Shown here one piece after another: positions 7,382-13,741 of a DNA stretch of 37,576 nt. A model generated the notes under the pieces. It saw only the letters and a program-made list of their open reading frames with translations, was not told where the DNA came from and ran no database searches. This DNA is from a virus. The translations under genes were made by a program, and so were the position numbers. Where the stretch lies: positions 1 to 37,576 of the IMG/VR virus record IMGVR_UViG_3300012199_000003. The stretch is one strand, 5' to 3'. How positions within the stretch are numbered: the stretch's first letter is position 1; each line of letters opens with the position of its first letter.

Positions 7382-7401
7382 AAGAGTAGAAGATATGTCA
7401 A
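7374..7401 (-). promoter_or_regulatory. Promoter of the terminase ATPase gene
   Basis: Reading leftward: TTGACA (7401-7396), 16-base spacer, TATACT (7379-7374). Its -10 overlaps the -10 of the rightward promoter, so polymerase can probably occupy only one at a time. Predicted start is near 7367, about 70 bases before the terL ATG. Confidence 0.65.
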
Positions 7402-7420
7402 TCAAGAAAGAAGGAACCCA

Positions 7421-7591
7421 ATGAAAAAGTTTGCAAGTTCTCTCTCGAATGCACAAATGGCTCAGGCGCGTGCGTTTGAAAAGGTCGGTCTTACCTCGCT
7501 CTCCCAGGCCGTCAAGGCCTTCGAGCGCGGCGAAACCGACCGCGTCAACGAGTGGAAAAAGCAGCTTCAAGCGAAGCAGGAGAGCAAGTAA
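7421..7591 (+). CDS. Small basic protein, first gene of rightward module
   Basis: 56 residues from the ATG at 7421, with AAGGA seven bases upstream. The protein (MKKFASSLSNAQMAQARAF...) is helical and basic at its C-terminus, with no cysteine or signal peptide. It is the first gene after the promoter at 7353-7381. No family recognised. A small helical regulator or anti-host protein is possible. Confidence 0.6.
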   Translation: MKKFASSLSNAQMAQARAFEKVGLTSLSQAVKAFERGETDRVNEWKKQLQAKQESK

Positions 7592-7594
7592 GCC

Positions 7595-7960
7595 ATGAAA
7601 AAATTGTTGTTGACAAACGCAAATGCGGCATTCGCGCTCCTGGGTGAATATGCTGGACTGTATGCCGATAATGGCGGCGACCCCGATGGCCCAGCGTGGC
7701 TTCCTAGCGACCAGGATGATATCCCCGCTAGCGTGGCCCAAATGGTGATCGATGCCGGTTTCGGTGAATTGGCCGATGCGACGGTCGCAGATGACGACGA
7801 GGTATGCAAGTTCCTTGATCTGGCTCTGCCAAGCGACGACGAGTCCGGCCAAGACCTGAAAGAGCGCGTTGCAGCTCGCATGGAAGCGCGAAGTATCATG
7901 TGGGCGCACTATGGGGCCTACAATGTGGGCGATAGCCAGTGGGTCTACATCAATGTTTAG
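7595..7960 (+). CDS. Acidic protein, unknown function
   Basis: 121 residues, strongly acidic with many Asp pairs (GDPDGPAWLPSDQDDIP; ATVADDDEV), ending in DSQWVYINV. It follows the previous stop by three bases, with GGAGAGC as ribosome site. The charge resembles DNA-mimic proteins, but that is only a hint from composition. Its stop overlaps the start of the next gene. Confidence 0.6.
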   Translation: MKKLLLTNANAAFALLGEYAGLYADNGGDPDGPAWLPSDQDDIPASVAQMVIDAGFGELADATVADDDEVCKFLDLALPSDDESGQDLKERVAARMEARSIMWAHYGAYNVGDSQWVYINV

Positions 7961-8306
7961 GACGATCAGAGAAATCAGTGTGGAGCGATCGCTTGATCGC
8001 TCCACTTTGTTGAAAGCAGCGCAGCGCGGCGAATTTGGCATCGCCGCTCGACAGTCTGGTACGACGTGGCTCATCGATGACGAATCGCTCAGTTTCCAAT
8101 CCTGGTTTGTCAAGCATTCCATGCGAGGTGAGACCACCATCAAGGTAGAGACGCCTGAGCCGCCCGATTGGGTGAATACCGACGCGGCTCGGCACGCCTG
8201 GAAGGTTAGCCTGGAATGGCGCGTCAATGCCGCCAGAACCACTGAGATCGATGAGGCATATCGCGGGGTACTCCTGCGTGAAGCCGATATGCTGTACAAT
8301 CGTTGA
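7953..8306 (+). CDS. Excisionase-like HTH protein with long C-terminal part
   Basis: 117 residues from the ATG at 7953, which overlaps the previous stop. Residues about 5-45 (ISVERSLDRSTLLKAAQRG, then TTWLIDDES) follow the pattern of MerR/excisionase-type helix-turn-helix domains, where a recognition helix is followed by a beta wing. The rest is a charged helical tail. It may control its own module or terL. A perfect 11-bp inverted repeat lies inside the coding region at 7980-8005. Confidence 0.55.
   Translation: MFRTIREISVERSLDRSTLLKAAQRGEFGIAARQSGTTWLIDDESLSFQSWFVKHSMRGETTIKVETPEPPDWVNTDAARHAWKVSLEWRVNAARTTEIDEAYRGVLLREADMLYNR
7980..8005. repeat. Perfect 11-bp inverted repeat inside an HTH gene
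   Basis: GTGGAGCGATC, four-base loop GCTT, GATCGCTCCAC, followed by TTTG. It lies at codons 10-18 of the HTH gene. It could be an operator for the encoded protein or a weak attenuator; both are inference. Confidence 0.6.
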
Positions 8307-8320
8307 AAGAGAGGGAAGAA

Positions 8321-8581
8321 ATGATTACTACCCACCAGAGAACGCGCCCCGACCTGAGCGGGGACTATTACCCTGGAAGATGCAATCAAACCCGCATCAA
8401 CGGAAAAGTTGTCCTTGAGGATTACTATCGTGGCGGCGCGCATATCTATGAAATCCCACAGGGGCGCGGTAAGAGACGAGCTCGTGTCTGCTTCGAGGAA
8501 ACTCCTCGCGGCGATGGGGGCATGCTGTGGGAAGAATACGATGGGCGTGCTGAATATGAGCGTATTTGCAGGTTGCTGTAA
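8321..8581 (+). CDS. Small basic protein, unknown function
   Basis: 86 residues from the ATG at 8321, preceded by GAGGGAAG. Rich in Arg, Gly and Tyr (YYPGRCNQTRINGKVV; QGRGKRRARVCFEE), which suggests nucleic-acid binding. Last gene of the rightward module; it converges on the minus-strand gene at 8587 with only five bases between the stops. No terminator hairpin is visible there. Confidence 0.55.
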   Translation: MITTHQRTRPDLSGDYYPGRCNQTRINGKVVLEDYYRGGAHIYEIPQGRGKRRARVCFEETPRGDGGMLWEEYDGRAEYERICRLL

Positions 8582-8586
8582 TAGCA

Positions 8587-9096
8587 TCAACTCACCGCCT
8601 TTGCCTGCTCGCCCATCCCTTGGGCGAGCAGTGCTTTTGCCACCGCGACCCTGGCTTCAGGGAACGGGCGTAAGGCGTTGAACAGAAGTTCTCTCACATT
8701 CACCCACTCCGGTGACGTACGCAACTCAATATGCGTCGAGCGGTCTAGTTCCCCCGTCAACTCGCTGTACAGCTCCGTTTGCTTGCGCAGCTCCCCCAGG
8801 CTTTGTAAGGCCGTGCGTGAGTCTTTGAGCGTACCGTCCCCCCAGTTGTGTTTGAAGATCGCCTTCGCCTGTTGGCGCATCCAGGCCATTTCGGTGAGCG
8901 TATCGAAGGCTGCTTGCTCTTGTTTTTGCGCGACCACCTCAGCTATGGCGGGTTTCATGCAGTTGGCTTTGTGGCGTTCCACGGCCTTATAGCCGACAAG
9001 ATACTGTGACGCGATGTGACGCAATGACAAGCCGTTCGCTAGCGACGCCTCAATGGAAGCGCGGTCAGCGTGTTTGCAAATGGAGCAGGTCATCAT
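8587..9096 (-). CDS. Small-terminase-like HTH protein
   Basis: 169 residues. The N-terminus has a Cys pair (TCSICKH) followed by a helix-turn-helix (SIEASLANGLSLRHIASQY...YKAVERHKANC). The middle and end are helical, ending in a hydrophobic C-terminal segment. Such N-terminal HTH proteins directly before the large terminase often serve as the small terminase that recognises viral DNA. Here terL is displaced by the opposing module. The alternative is a plain transcription regulator. GGGAGG precedes the tandem ATGs. Confidence 0.55.
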   Translation of the reverse strand: MMTCSICKHADRASIEASLANGLSLRHIASQYLVGYKAVERHKANCMKPAIAEVVAQKQEQAAFDTLTEMAWMRQQAKAIFKHNWGDGTLKDSRTALQSLGELRKQTELYSELTGELDRSTHIELRTSPEWVNVRELLFNALRPFPEARVAVAKALLAQGMGEQAKAVS

Positions 9097-9803
9097 AGCA
9101 ATCTGCCTCCCTCTGCAAACTCCCAGGGGAATTTATCCCCTTTGCTATTATTGCAATGAGGGCAAGCAAGCACTAAATAACTGATATCATTGGCAGGAAT
9201 GTCAGTACCAGCGACACGGGAGAGTGGGAACGTGTGATCGACATGGTAAATATACTTGCCCTTGACACACTGAAACTTAGTAGAACAGTAGTAGCACCTA
9301 CGCTTCTGGCGCTGCAACTGCTCTTGGATTTGCGCGGAGGTATGTATTCCTCTAACAGACTTCTTGCGAGCACGGCGGGTATGACGATATACGTATGCCC
9401 GTTCGCGGTTCGCTTCATAATAGGCTTTCTGATAAGCCTGCTTGCGCTCCCGGTTTGCTTTACGATACGCCTTCTTCCGAGCCAGTATGCGTTCACGGTG
9501 CGCTTCATAGTATGCCTTATCCCCAACCGGCCTGCGCACCGGGTTCGCTTTCCGGTATGCCTTATTCCGGGCGTAGTGGTACTCCCGGTTCGCTTCCCGA
9601 TACGCCTTATGTCGAGCGTGTTGGTACTCACGGTGCGCTTCCCGGTATGTCTTATCGGCTACCCCAACACACTTTTTGCATTGTGTACGCAGCCCGTCTT
9701 TCTCCTTCTTGTGCCGATGGAAAAACTCCGTGGTAGTAGGTAACATGCGCCCACATGGGCCGGTACAGCGTTTTTCTGGCGCGTCAATCACTGTATCACT
9801 CAT
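9093..9803 (-). CDS. HNH endonuclease with 15-residue repeat linker
   Basis: 236 residues. An N-terminal zinc-finger-like part (CTGPCGRMLP...QCKKC; C13, C17, C42, C45) is followed by five 15-residue repeats (residues 58-132) based on RE....AR.KAYR.AN. The HNH domain is C-terminal (CYYCSTKF, HVDHTFPLSR, ACPHCNNSKGDKFPWEF). HNH proteins cut DNA; free-standing phage copies are often homing enzymes, though some act in packaging. A second gene at 33733 shares the N-terminal finger and the C-terminal GGRLL. GGGGAGG precedes the ATG at 9803. Confidence 0.8.
   Translation of the reverse strand: MSDTVIDAPEKRCTGPCGRMLPTTTEFFHRHKKEKDGLRTQCKKCVGVADKTYREAHREYQHARHKAYREANREYHYARNKAYRKANPVRRPVGDKAYYEAHRERILARKKAYRKANRERKQAYQKAYYEANRERAYVYRHTRRARKKSVRGIHTSAQIQEQLQRQKRRCYYCSTKFQCVKGKYIYHVDHTFPLSRVAGTDIPANDISYLVLACPHCNNSKGDKFPWEFAEGGRLL
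9408..9632 (-). repeat. Five 45-base tandem repeats in the HNH gene
   Basis: The DNA repeats with a 45-base period and encodes five 15-residue units rich in Arg, Lys, Tyr and Ala. The units are diverged but keep KAYR/YEAN. They form a basic helical linker between zinc finger and HNH domain, probably for DNA contact (inference). Confidence 0.7.
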
Positions 9804-9807
9804 CGCA

Positions 9808-10056
9808 TTACCTCCCCTGTCCGATCAACACACCCAGTTCCGTCGCCACTACCAGGAGCACGAGCGCAATCATGCCAATCGCGATCATGGTGACGCGCAG
9901 GCTCTGCTCCATGGCCGTGAGGCGCTTGTCTACCTCAACCGTCTGTACAAGTTGTGTTGCTAGCGTAGGCGGCTTCACAGCGGGAGGCGGAGGCGCGATG
10001 GCTGGCAGGTTGGGCTGACTCATCGGACCAGGCTGCTCAGTGAAGTCGATCAACAT
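9808..10056 (-). CDS. Small membrane protein with Pro-rich N-terminus
   Basis: 82 residues. A Pro-rich N-terminal part (PAIAPPPPAVKPP) and a short coiled-coil segment (EVDKRLTAMEQSL) precede one membrane helix (MIAIGMIALVLLVVATELGVLI). The shape recalls haemolysin-XhlA-like or accessory phage membrane proteins. GGAGGT precedes the ATG at 10056, which overlaps the stop of the previous gene. Function not proven. Confidence 0.6.
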   Translation of the reverse strand: MLIDFTEQPGPMSQPNLPAIAPPPPAVKPPTLATQLVQTVEVDKRLTAMEQSLRVTMIAIGMIALVLLVVATELGVLIGQGR

Positions 10057-10265
10057 GGCGCCACCTCCGCGTCAATCCATTTCACAGGAGCATCACCAAA
10101 CTCATGACGCATCTCCTCCATCGTGCTGTAGGTGAACACAGTACGCGGCAACGGAAAGTCATTATAGGGATAGAGTTCCATGAAGATGATGCCGGTGGAA
10201 AACTGTATAGCTTCAATGTCGATAGTATGCCCATCAACCGTATAGGTGACGAGAAAGCGCCTCAT
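10050..10265 (-). CDS. Small beta-rich protein, unknown function
   Basis: 71 residues from the ATG at 10265 (MRRFLVTYTVDGHTIDIEAIQF), with AAGGAG eight bases upstream. The alternating hydrophobic pattern predicts beta strands. The start overlaps the previous stop (ATGA). The longer frame to 10310 has no ribosome site. No family recognised. Confidence 0.6.
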   Translation of the reverse strand: MRRFLVTYTVDGHTIDIEAIQFSTGIIFMELYPYNDFPLPRTVFTYSTMEEMRHEFGDAPVKWIDAEVAPC

Positions 10266-10561
10266 TCCGCAAGCTCCTTCCCTACATCGCCTGGGTGACG
10301 CCGACAGCACTCTATCGCGTCAAGCATGTCTGTTCTGGACAAATCTGCCTGGCGCACGGCTTGGACACGCGCGAGGTAGCGCGCACAACGGTAACGCTCG
10401 GTGTCCCAGTAGAACGAGGTTTGCAGCAGAGGATGTGTGTAGAACAGCATAGCGTTGATCATTTCTTGTGTACAGGATGCGCAGAAACAGCGCCGTTTCG
10501 CGTGCCGGAGACCAGCGGACAGCGGTGCATCGGGGTTGATGTGGCGGTCAGTGTGCTGCAT
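10262..10561 (-). CDS. Cys/His-rich small protein, unknown function
   Basis: 99 residues with a CFCASC motif near residue 25 and further Cys at about 58 and 85; possible metal binding. GAAGG precedes the ATG, which overlaps the upstream gene by 14 bases. It belongs to a compact run of tiny genes (10050-10742). Function unknown. Confidence 0.5.
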   Translation of the reverse strand: MQHTDRHINPDAPLSAGLRHAKRRCFCASCTQEMINAMLFYTHPLLQTSFYWDTERYRCARYLARVQAVRQADLSRTDMLDAIECCRRHPGDVGKELAE

Positions 10562-10742
10562 AGTCTGGCACCTTCACGAATTGTTCGCAGTACGCATGGT
10601 CCTCGAGGAAGCCATTGCAGCGCCTGACGAACACATTGATGTTGCGCGTATCCAGCAGCGCGACTTTGCCACACCAGCACGAGACGCACAGTACGCCGCT
10701 CGTGCGCACGAAGCGGAAATGCGAGCGCCTGACCTCGTTCAT
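10548..10742 (-). CDS. Small Cys-rich protein, unknown function
   Basis: 64 residues with VLCVSCWCGKVALL and later single Cys (RRCNGF, AYCEQF), a possible zinc ribbon. AAGGG precedes the ATG at 10742. It heads the tiny-gene cluster. The 125 bases upstream (10743-10867) are AT-rich and contain TGTATAT-like sequences on the minus strand, but I cannot name a convincing promoter there. Confidence 0.5.
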   Translation of the reverse strand: MNEVRRSHFRFVRTSGVLCVSCWCGKVALLDTRNINVFVRRCNGFLEDHAYCEQFVKVPDYAAH

Positions 10743-10867
10743 CGCGTCCCTTCATTTGTCTTCTGTAAGACTAGAACAAACATCTATGTGCGATATACAC
10801 ATATACAACCGTTCTTTATATACAGTGTAACCATACAATAGGATGACCAAACGCGGATTTTGTCACT

Positions 10868-10978
10868 CTATTTTCCCATCCATTCTGCCAGCCCGCGCAT
10901 CACGAACAAGCCGCCGCCGATGCCAAACACGAACAGGATGCTCCCACCGGTGATCAACGAATATCCCCACCAGGGCAT
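10868..10978 (-). CDS. 36-residue membrane miniprotein
   Basis: Reads MPWWGYSLITGGSILFVFGI, then Gly-rich and ending in GLAEWMGK. It has one membrane helix and a perfect GGAGG six bases before the ATG at 10978. A strong terminator hairpin sits about 20 bases upstream, so expression may depend on read-through. It could be a holin-like or regulatory miniprotein; size and single helix do not decide. Confidence 0.6.
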   Translation of the reverse strand: MPWWGYSLITGGSILFVFGIGGGLFVMRGLAEWMGK

Positions 10979-10989
10979 GGTTCCTCCAA

Positions 10990-11035
10990 ATAACAAAAGG
11001 GCGCTGCACCTGGAATGGGAACCAGGTGCAGCGCC
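10990..11035 (-). terminator. 14-bp terminator hairpin, minus direction
   Basis: GGCGCTGCACCTGG (11000-11013) pairs perfectly with CCAGGTGCAGCGCC (11022-11035) around an 8-base loop. Reading leftward it is followed by CTTTTGTTATTT. It would end transcripts from 11162-11383 and sits just before the miniprotein at 10868-10978, as an attenuator would. Confidence 0.7.
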
Positions 11036-11161
11036 GTGTTTAACCGAAGCCTAGACAACGCTTATGAGCGGTCTGGCTTAACCTACCAGACCATGAAGAA
11101 AGGGAAGCTCTGCGGTACGTGCTTCTGAACCGGCTTCTCCCTTAATGAGAGAAACGACCCT

Positions 11162-11383
11162 CTAGGGGCCAGCGATGTCTTGCTCTTCAGGCGGAAGTTT
11201 CAAGGGTTTCAAGGGCTTGATGTCATCGACATGCCCGCCCGATAACGTGAGGAGCAACCAGGCATTGCCCAGGATGGGCGCGCGTTTCAATGTACCGATC
11301 AGCTTGTCTAACCTGGTAGCGGTCTTCACGTCCAGGTTGGGCAAGCGAACAGCCGGCATGCTCCCAGTATCGCAACAATGCAT
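11162..11383 (-). CDS. Small protein, unknown function
   Basis: 73 residues from the ATG at 11383 (MHCCDTGSMPAVRLPNLDV), with AGGGG five bases upstream; a TTG at 11431 would add 16 residues but overlaps a promoter. The protein is helical with a hydrophobic patch (LGNAWLLLTLSGG) and a Pro/Leu/Lys tail. A good promoter lies at 11411-11439 and the terminator at 10990-11035, so it may be a one-gene transcript. The 126 bases between it and the terminator hold a perfect hairpin GGTCTGG...CCAGACC. Confidence 0.5.
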   Translation of the reverse strand: MHCCDTGSMPAVRLPNLDVKTATRLDKLIGTLKRAPILGNAWLLLTLSGGHVDDIKPLKPLKLPPEEQDIAGP

Positions 11384-11410
11384 GTGTCCCCTCACACGAT
11401 CTTTGTGAGA

Positions 11411-11439
11411 ATTATAGTCAATCTCTCCCAAAATAGCAA
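11411..11439 (-). promoter_or_regulatory. Promoter for the gene at 11162-11383
   Basis: Leftward TTGCTA (11439-11434), 17-base spacer, TATAAT (11416-11411). Predicted start near 11404, about 20 bases before the ATG. Its -35 touches the 3' end of the structured element at 11441-11588. Confidence 0.65.
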
Positions 11440-11440
11440 A

Positions 11441-11588
11441 TGCCCTGATCTCCAGGTATTTCTACCTCTCAACAATCAGGGCACCGCCGGACATCGCCCC
11501 TGGAGCTATTCGTCCAGGTCTCCCGTTACGCGCTACGCCCCCAAGTGCGTAGAATGTCACGCCGGCCGACCGGCATGGTAGAGAATTT
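11441..11588 (-). ncRNA. Candidate structured non-coding RNA, about 148 nt
   Basis: After an extended -10 promoter (TGG-TATACT, 11603-11595) the minus strand shows successive hairpins: GCCGG/CCGGC (11561-11574), CTACGC/GCGTAG (11533-11552), CCTGGA/TCCAGG (11499-11518). The last is a 9-bp perfect stem TGCCCTGAT/ATCAGGGCA (11441-11483) enclosing AGGTA-GAAA-TACCT, then a T-rich stretch. The open frames crossing it have no ribosome site. No known RNA family is recognised. Confidence 0.45.
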
Positions 11589-11594
11589 TCCCAT

Positions 11595-11603
11595 AGTATA
11601 CCA
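11595..11603 (-). promoter_or_regulatory. Extended -10 promoter (TGnTATACT)
   Basis: TGGTATACT on the minus strand directly before the hairpin-rich stretch. No good -35 is seen at 16-18 bases, which fits an extended -10 promoter. Confidence 0.5.
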
Positions 11604-11614
11604 TATCCGCACAT

Positions 11615-11651
11615 AAAAAAGGAGCCAGCCCCTTTGCGCCGAGCTTGCTCC
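11615..11651 (-). terminator. Rho-independent terminator, minus direction
   Basis: Leftward GGAGC.AGC pairs with GCT.GCTCC around a 13-base loop (one mismatch) and is followed by six T. It would end leftward transcription arriving from 14.7-12 kb. Confidence 0.65.
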
Positions 11652-11701
11652 GTGCTTGCGTGCATGGAATTCAAGTAACGTACAGTTCCCTACCCCCTCA
11701 G

Positions 11702-11938
11702 TATAGCACATTACCGCTTTCTTGGCACTGCGTAAGAATAGATACATGAGTACATTTTCAACTAAATAGTGTTTCGGCGCGTTCCGTGATAAATCGGTTT
11801 CACGGATAAAAGCACTACCGTAAGAGAAGTTGACCTTCTCGTACTCAAGTAGCTCCTAATGCTTCGGCGGAGGGAGTAGAGGCATCCGTAGTTATGCCGG
11901 GGCGGTCTCCGTCCGAACCAGAAACTATAGCACATTAC
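11702..11938. other. Structured non-coding block between direct repeats
   Basis: No gene is supported here. TATAGCACATTAC occurs at 11702-11714 and again at 11926-11938. Between them are perfect hairpins CCGTGA/TCACGG (11784-11805), GAGAAG/CTTCTC (11824-11840) and GGCAT/ATGCC (11881-11898), plus GCTTCGGC. TTACGCGCTAC also occurs twice (11526-11536, 11935-11945). It could be a structured RNA, a small mobile remnant or a regulatory region. Confidence 0.4.
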
Positions 11939-11941
11939 GCG

Positions 11942-12064
11942 CTACCCGAAAAACTCACTCGCCCACTGGAAATCGACGCCGACATTTTTCGCGGCTTGCT
12001 CGCCCTCCGGACTATCTCCAACAGAGAGCGTTTCGCATGGCAGCACAAAATGATGCGCCATGGA
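11942..12064 (-). pseudogene. C-terminal part of HAD phosphatase beyond an in-frame TAG
   Basis: Directly after the TAG that ends the gene at 12065, the same frame continues for 40 codons to a second TAG at 11942. It encodes ETLSVGDSPEGEQAAKNVG followed by a W-A-S-E-F-F end. This is the HAD motif IV region (VGD.....AA..G) that the upstream part lacks. The segment is translated only if the amber codon is read through. Confidence 0.65.
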
Positions 12065-12442
12065 CTAGAAGAGCATGCAAGGATAGGGCTTACGATCATA
12101 GTCCTCCTTGCGGTAGTGCTCGATCTTGCCCTTTGGATGATTGAAGCACACCTGGTTTCCCTCAGTGCCAAGATCAAAAGACAATTCCAGCAGCCACAGC
12201 ATCATCTCATCCCTATCAAGATAGCCGAATGCCACGCCGCCTTGATTGGTTGCAAGGGCTATCTTGATACCCTGCTCCCGCAATGCGGCTAAACGTTCCT
12301 TGCGGCCTGGAAACAGTTGCCAGTCGTCCGGTGCCTTGCGAAATCGGGTAGGTACCTTTGCGCCGGGACGACGGTCTACGTCGGGCGGATCGCCGAGCGT
12401 TCCGTCAACATCGAAAATCACGAGTTTGTATTGCTTATCCAT
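12065..12442 (-). CDS. HAD-family phosphatase, interrupted by amber codon
   Basis: 125 residues to the first stop. The N-terminus LVIFDVDGTLGD carries HAD motif I (both Asp) and ALATNQGGVAFG is motif II, as in histidinol-phosphatase and polynucleotide 3'-phosphatase-like enzymes. RKPYPCMLF marks the motif III region. Motif IV lies downstream of an in-frame TAG (see 11942-12064). Such enzymes remove phosphate from small molecules or from DNA/RNA 3' ends; in a recombination operon DNA-end repair is plausible. As it stands the protein lacks the last metal-binding Asp and may be inactive. Confidence 0.7.
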   Translation of the reverse strand: MDKQYKLVIFDVDGTLGDPPDVDRRPGAKVPTRFRKAPDDWQLFPGRKERLAALREQGIKIALATNQGGVAFGYLDRDEMMLWLLELSFDLGTEGNQVCFNHPKGKIEHYRKEDYDRKPYPCMLF

Positions 12443-12493
12443 GTTGCTCCTCTTGCCGGCTATAGGCGACCGGCGGCGCCACTATGCGGAAGA

Positions 12494-13105
12494 CTACCGA
12501 CCGCCACCCGCATTGGCAGCGCTTCGTATCTCGATCAATTTGTCCATCAGCCGCACCAGCTCGCTCTCTGCCAGCCCTTCATCGGATACGGGCATCCCCA
12601 GGACGCTAGCTTTGAACGGCTCCCACTTCTCGGCTTTGAAGAGCTTCAGGAAGGCGGCCTTGACTTCTTGAAGCATGCTCGACGCCTCTACCGTCACCGA
12701 TGGAGCATGCGCTGCCTCGATCACCAGGACACCCGGCTGATGCCGCGCAATCTCGTCGTGACTGGCGATGCTTTCGACGGTGCCATAGCCAGCGAATGCT
12801 AAGGCCCGCCCAAGCGCCGATGTTTGCGCCGTCTCAATCGGATTGGAGCCGGCAGGCGTAGTCTTTGGCGCGGCAAAGGTCACTTCCGCGTCCCCGATAT
12901 ACTGCTTGCCCTTCACCTCAATCGTAACGGAGAGGAAGAAGCGCTCGTTCCAGGTGTAACGTTCCTGCTTTATCATCGAAAAGCCCTGCGCCTCTGTGTC
13001 CTGGTGAATAAGGCGCGTGCGCTCTGCCACCTCCACGTAATCTTTGCCGTGTAACACGCGCGTCTTGATGCCGTTCACGACGCGCTCAGATGCTGCTTGA
13101 CTCAT
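12494..13105 (-). CDS. Putative single-strand DNA annealing protein
   Basis: 203 residues from the ATG at 13105 with AAAGGAG upstream. The core GKDYVEVAERTRLIHQD, RFFLSVTIEV, YIGDAEV and NPIETAQTSALGRALAFAGYG resembles a family common in actinophages and other phages that is placed near recombination genes and thought to act in single-strand annealing. The C-terminal 60 residues are a charged helical extension. It sits in the leftward early operon with the HAD phosphatase. The fold assignment is by pattern resemblance, so an Erf/Sak-type alternative is possible. Confidence 0.55.
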   Translation of the reverse strand: MSQAASERVVNGIKTRVLHGKDYVEVAERTRLIHQDTEAQGFSMIKQERYTWNERFFLSVTIEVKGKQYIGDAEVTFAAPKTTPAGSNPIETAQTSALGRALAFAGYGTVESIASHDEIARHQPGVLVIEAAHAPSVTVEASSMLQEVKAAFLKLFKAEKWEPFKASVLGMPVSDEGLAESELVRLMDKLIEIRSAANAGGGR

Positions 13106-13128
13106 GATAATGATATCTCCTTTATGCA

Positions 13129-13326
13129 CTATCGTCCCGCGTCTTGCGCGAATGCGAACGGCAAGATGACCTTGCCATACTGACATAAGAACATTTCCAA
13201 TACCAGGACTTCCGACGCTTCCAACTCGACGCCGCGCTCGCTGTCGAGCAACGTCAATGCGCCGGTGTCCAGGTCAAGCTCGACGGACTTGTTGTGTCCG
13301 AGGCGCTCACTGATGATGTTTTTCAC
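13129..13326 (-). CDS. Small acidic protein, unknown function
   Basis: 65 residues from a GTG at 13326 with AGGAG seven bases upstream; the GTG overlaps the previous stop (GTGA). The protein alternates strands and helices (SVELDLDTGALTLLDSERG). It lies 23 bases before the annealing-protein start. No family recognised. Confidence 0.55.
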   Translation of the reverse strand: MKNIISERLGHNKSVELDLDTGALTLLDSERGVELEASEVLVLEMFLCQYGKVILPFAFAQDAGR

Positions 13327-13730
13327 TGTAAAATCTCCTCGCACGTCTTCTCGCCCCTACTGATATAGTCGCCGTGCGCGGTCCAGTCATGCCCGCAATT
13401 TGGGCACTCGCCTTGAGCAAAAGTCGTCTGCGGCAGGCCCATCTCCTGAAACCTGCCAGCGTTCCCTGTCATCCACGCCTGGACCTGCGGATAGAACGCT
13501 TCAAGCGGGCTCTCAAACGGTGAGCAGGACGCCGCGACAATAGAACGTGCGACAGCCACGCGCGAGGCTTCAATATCCAGCAGTTTCGCTAGCACATCGA
13601 TCTGTGCTATAATGCGTGGGGTTTGGTCCAGGTCCTCGTCGCGGGGATAGTTAGCGAGATAGCCAAGCAGGCTATCATACTCGATGAACAATTCACGCAA
13701 CTTCGCCTCAATACGCTCTTCAATCGTCAC
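13323..13730 (-). CDS. Protein with C-terminal zinc motif, unknown function
   Basis: 135 residues. The N-terminal two thirds are helical (MTIEERIEAKLRELFIEYDS) with a possible coiled coil. The C-terminus has CPNCGHDWTAHG and a last Cys (KTCEEILQ), a likely half zinc ribbon. It is part of the leftward early operon, translationally coupled to the next gene. Function unknown. Confidence 0.55.
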   Translation of the reverse strand: MTIEERIEAKLRELFIEYDSLLGYLANYPRDEDLDQTPRIIAQIDVLAKLLDIEASRVAVARSIVAASCSPFESPLEAFYPQVQAWMTGNAGRFQEMGLPQTTFAQGECPNCGHDWTAHGDYISRGEKTCEEILQ

Positions 13731-13741
13731 TACAAAACCTC

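Noticed and set aside
7295-8590. A 431-codon open frame on the minus strand opposite the rightward module
   Set aside because: It lies over four plus-strand genes with promoter, ribosome sites and overlapping starts and stops. Its own protein shows no domain and no ribosome site.
11462-11747. Two minus-strand frames of about 70 codons across the hairpin region
   Set aside because: No ribosome sites. They run through a terminator and a promoter and have no recognisable composition.
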